64,000 bases of DNA from Fratercula arctica (Eukaryota > Chordata > Aves > Charadriiformes > Alcidae): contig CANTUZ010000002.1 of the NCBI GenBank assembly GCA_947846985.1, forward strand, positions 13,623,587-13,687,586, given 5' to 3'. How positions within the stretch are numbered: the first letter of the stretch is position 1; the number at the start of each line of letters is the position of its first letter. Position numbers and translations under genes: made by a program. Shown piece after piece: positions 61,252-64,000 of the stretch. Under the pieces are notes generated by a model. That model had not been told where the DNA came from. It searched no databases and saw nothing but the letters and a program-made list of their open reading frames with translations.

Positions 61252-61575
61252 GAGTGGCTGAAGGAACTGGGGTTGGAGAAAAGGAGGCTGAGGGGAGACC
61301 TTACCGCTCTCTACAACTACCTGAAAGAAGGTTGTAGCGAGGTGGGGGTCACAGGAGATTTAGATTGGATATAAAGAAAAATTTCTTCACCGAAAGGGTT
61401 ATCAAACATTGGAACAGGCTGCCCAGGGAAGTGGTTGAATCACCATCCCTGGAGGTATTTAAAAGATGTGTAGACATGGTGCTTAGGGACATGGTTTAGT
61501 GATGGTTTTGGCAGTTGATGGTTAGACTCAGTGATCTTAAAGGTCCCTTACAACCTAGATGATTCTATGATTCCA
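61252..61575 (+). mobile_element. CR1 3' end with internal deletion
   Basis: Begins GAGTGGCTGAAGGAACTGG and continues through GGAGGCTGAGGGGAGACC, AACTACCTGAAAGAAGGTTG and, beyond a junction, TTTAGATTGGATATAAAG, TTCTTCACCGAAAGGGT and CCCAGGGAAGTGGTTGAATC. It ends with GTGATCTTAAAGGTCCCTTA and GATTCTATGATTCC. It differs in subfamily from the 44.6-kb copy. At 61350/61351 GAGGTGGGGGTC joins directly to ACAGGAGATTTAG, whereas CR1 normally has roughly 70 bases more there. Confidence 0.93.
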
Positions 61576-63759
61576 TAAACCAAACAGTTCTGACAATAAA
61601 ATGTAAGAAACTTAGGAAAATATTAAATGGTCAAATAACAATCATAACTAGAACACAGATGCGTAATCACATGCAATCTTCAGAAAAAATATAAAATAAG
61701 CAAAGTAAGGTAACATGGGTAAAGCCAATCTATGTCAAAATTATTTTCTAAGCAGAATTGTAAAAGAGATTCTCTTGGCATAGTGCTACACACAGGATTG
61801 AAAATACAAACAGAGAGGCTATCCTGCCCATAATGCTACAAAATAGAGTGGTTCTGCTGGGAATTATATCACAATGGGAGGCAAGAAGACATAATAGAAA
61901 AAATAAACAAAAGTAGTCAAGTAAATGAGATTATTCATACATAATAAGTTAGTTTATGGAATTAGCCAAACTATGGACTTCAGAGGCCTGAAGGTGGATA
62001 TATCTTGCAGTTTCTGGTAATGGTCTGGAATACACTCGCAACAGATCCAGAAAAGCTGAGAGATGCCCAACTACTGTAGCATATGCTGTCCAATGTGTAA
62101 GAGTAACACAGGGACAGCACAGAACTGACTGACTCCCTGTAGTGAGGGTCCACTGCTAGCACTGACAAGTACCTTTAAGTACACATTGAATAAAAAATCC
62201 AAAAAAGTATGCATTTGAAGCAAAGAATCAAAAGGAAATATTTAAACTGTTCTGAGTTCTTCCAGATAGTCATAGTTCCTGAAGTGCTTCTCCACAAAAA
62301 ACTACTGATATAGAGCAGGTCATATATTCTCTCTGAACTTTCGCTGTAATTGGAACATCAGATTTCACCTGCATGTTTCAACATACTAGGCTGAGGTTTT
62401 CCTTTTGTGCATATGGCTCATTCTATGTATGTATAGCAGATTGAGTTTCATTTTCCTCATTTTATTGTGTAATTTCAGAGATAACTTGTTCTCCTTTAGA
62501 AACAATTTACGTTTTCTGTGTACTGTAAGGAGCATAATGAAATATCTTACAAGGTCTCATTTCCTGTTGGATGTTGAATGTTTTATTCATTTCAGCTTGC
62601 ACAGTTTATGCAAGAGAGACAAAGTGGAAAGAAGAGATGAACTGCTGGATGCAAATGAAAAGCTCTCACTGAAGATCTGGACTTAACACTGCAATTCAGT
62701 ACCACTTTGATGTCTTTTTACGGAGTTGTTAACTTCACATCAGCCTGTTACCAACAGAGGTTTGTAGTGGTTATGTGTGTGATTTTACAGCTATGTAGGA
62801 CAGGGTTGGTACGTCTTCCTAGACAGAGAAAGAAAATTTTCAGATCTTGGCCTTCTAGGGTTAAAAATATCAAGTAATAGCAGAAGACATGCTCTGACAC
62901 AATAAACCATCACTCACATGGGGCTTGCTAAGGTCCCTGCACCAACAAGGCAAATGAATGCAGTTTTCAGGCATGCTGGATCCTCAGTTGGCTTTTAATG
63001 CTGTTTTGGCTTCTGTTGATGCATTTTCTTCAAATGGGAACAAGAATACAGAAACAGGAAGGGAAACGATGTTGCCTCATGCCAGCACAGATTCATTTCT
63101 TGTTCCAACACGGTTAGGGCATGCACTAAGAGGTAATAGCAAGTAATTACGCTGAGGTGTCTGAACACAGCCTAAAAGAAACATGAGTACAAGTTCCATG
63201 GAAAATTTATCCACTTGAAGTATAGAATAGGCCTTGTAATAACTAAAGCTTTTGCTTGTAAAATCAGTCTTGCAGTCCTAGTTAATTTGAGGACCTTTAC
63301 TGAAATACGTGAGACTTTACTATGTTTTTAATTAGTTAAATATAAGAATAAAATATTCCAACATGGTGAGATTCAGGCCCTAAGTCACTAGATCCAAATA
63401 TAAAAGAAAATTATTTCCTGACTAAAACTACTGTGCAATCGCCTGGAATGCATATTCCACCTTTAACATATTCAGAGAAGGGAATAACGCTCAGAGTAAA
63501 TATTGGGAGCTGCAAGATGAGACAAGTATGAAGATTAATCATCAGGAATGTTTTGTTGAGCCTTTGTAGTTGAATTCCCATTTATCTAGAGCACTCAAAT
63601 GGCAAAAAGCACAATGACCATGTGATAGGTTCAGATTCTGGCTAGTTGCGTTACAGTTGAACGTTTGATCTCTCCCTGGTTACACTGTTGGGCTTGCAGA
63701 TTCACAAACCTTTGACTAAAAAAAGTTTCTCTGTGCTTTTGTGACTCATACAACTAATT
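61576..63759. other. unique non-coding DNA
   Basis: AT-rich; open frames are at most 93 codons (62405-62686, hydrophobic N-terminal part but no domain). No repeat family recognised. Confidence 0.55.
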
Positions 63760-64000
63760 TTAATATCTTAGCAAGGGTTTTGACATGGTCTTGCAAAGCA
63801 TCCTAACAGTCAAATTCCTGAAATACAGTTTCAATACACGAGCTATATGATGAGTGGAAAATTGTCCGGACAGGCCCAAAGGGTTGAAATCAACAGCATG
63901 AAGGCAACCGATCCTGTGTTCCAACAGCGCACCTCAGGAATCTATGCTGGGGCCAGTACTTTTAACATCTTTTTTAATGACCTGAACAATGGAAGTGAAT
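63760..64000 (+). mobile_element. CR1 reverse-transcriptase fragment, cut by window end
   Basis: In translation, about 63774 onward reads KGFDMVLQSILTVKFLKY, corresponding to the CR1 palm motif KAFDTVPHxILLxKLEKY. After stops and a frame change the DNA CAGGCCCAAAGGGTTGAAAT and CCTCAGGAATCTATGCTGGG match the DGRPQRVVVN and VPQGSVLGPVL positions, and TTTAACATCTTTTTTAATGACCTG matches FNIFINDL. Several stops make it a dead copy, older than the 38-41 kb elements. The element should continue to the right; its 3' end and tail are outside the window. Confidence 0.85.

Overview
The window looks like bird nuclear DNA. It is AT-rich and gene-poor, and is dominated by dead retrotransposons. The diagnostic signals are several CR1 LINE copies, the main avian non-LTR family, whose 3' ends carry the short repeat ATTCTATGATTCTATGA, plus two copies of a dispersed LTR type that I recognise from neoavian genomes. 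There are also two MIR-type SINE remnants and long simple repeats. I see no bacterial operon, no rRNA, tRNA or CRISPR array, and no host protein-coding exon I would defend. It is best read as an intergenic or intronic segment.

Layout: 1-22 kb is mostly unique sequence, with a solo LTR (3916-4499), a long TTTC microsatellite (6180-6414), two GC/CpG-richer patches with open frames (13.8-14.4 and 16.3-16.6 kb) and an old CR1 3' end (about 21.9-22.0 kb). From 22.4 to 25 kb there is a second, 5'-damaged LTR of the same family, a GC-rich block that contains no CpG, and a contrasting CpG-bearing block. From 25 to 38 kb the sequence is mostly unique, with a MIR fragment (27.7 kb), a consensus-like TATA element followed by an ATG (30.35-30.42 kb) and a repetitive purine-rich patch (36.2-36.6 kb).

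The richest part is 38.1-41.9 kb. It holds two CR1 elements in the minus orientation, head to tail. The larger keeps most of ORF2 (endonuclease, reverse transcriptase, C-terminus) but is broken by frameshifts, stops, a 34-bp tandem duplication and loss of one catalytic aspartate. The smaller is a 5' endonuclease-region piece. Between them is a tiny CR1 3'-tail motif in the opposite orientation.

From 44 to 64 kb there are four further short CR1 3' ends and one very short CR1 tail fragment in both orientations, a clear MIR, a perfect 14-bp-stem hairpin (57.45 kb), two tentative LTR-like segments (58.2-58.6 and 59.7-60.2 kb) and a CR1 reverse-transcriptase fragment that runs off the right edge.

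There is no set of cooperating genes. The CR1 ORF2 pieces once encoded the endonuclease and reverse transcriptase used for target-primed insertion, and none is intact. The short 3' CR1 pieces are typical 5'-truncated products of that machinery.
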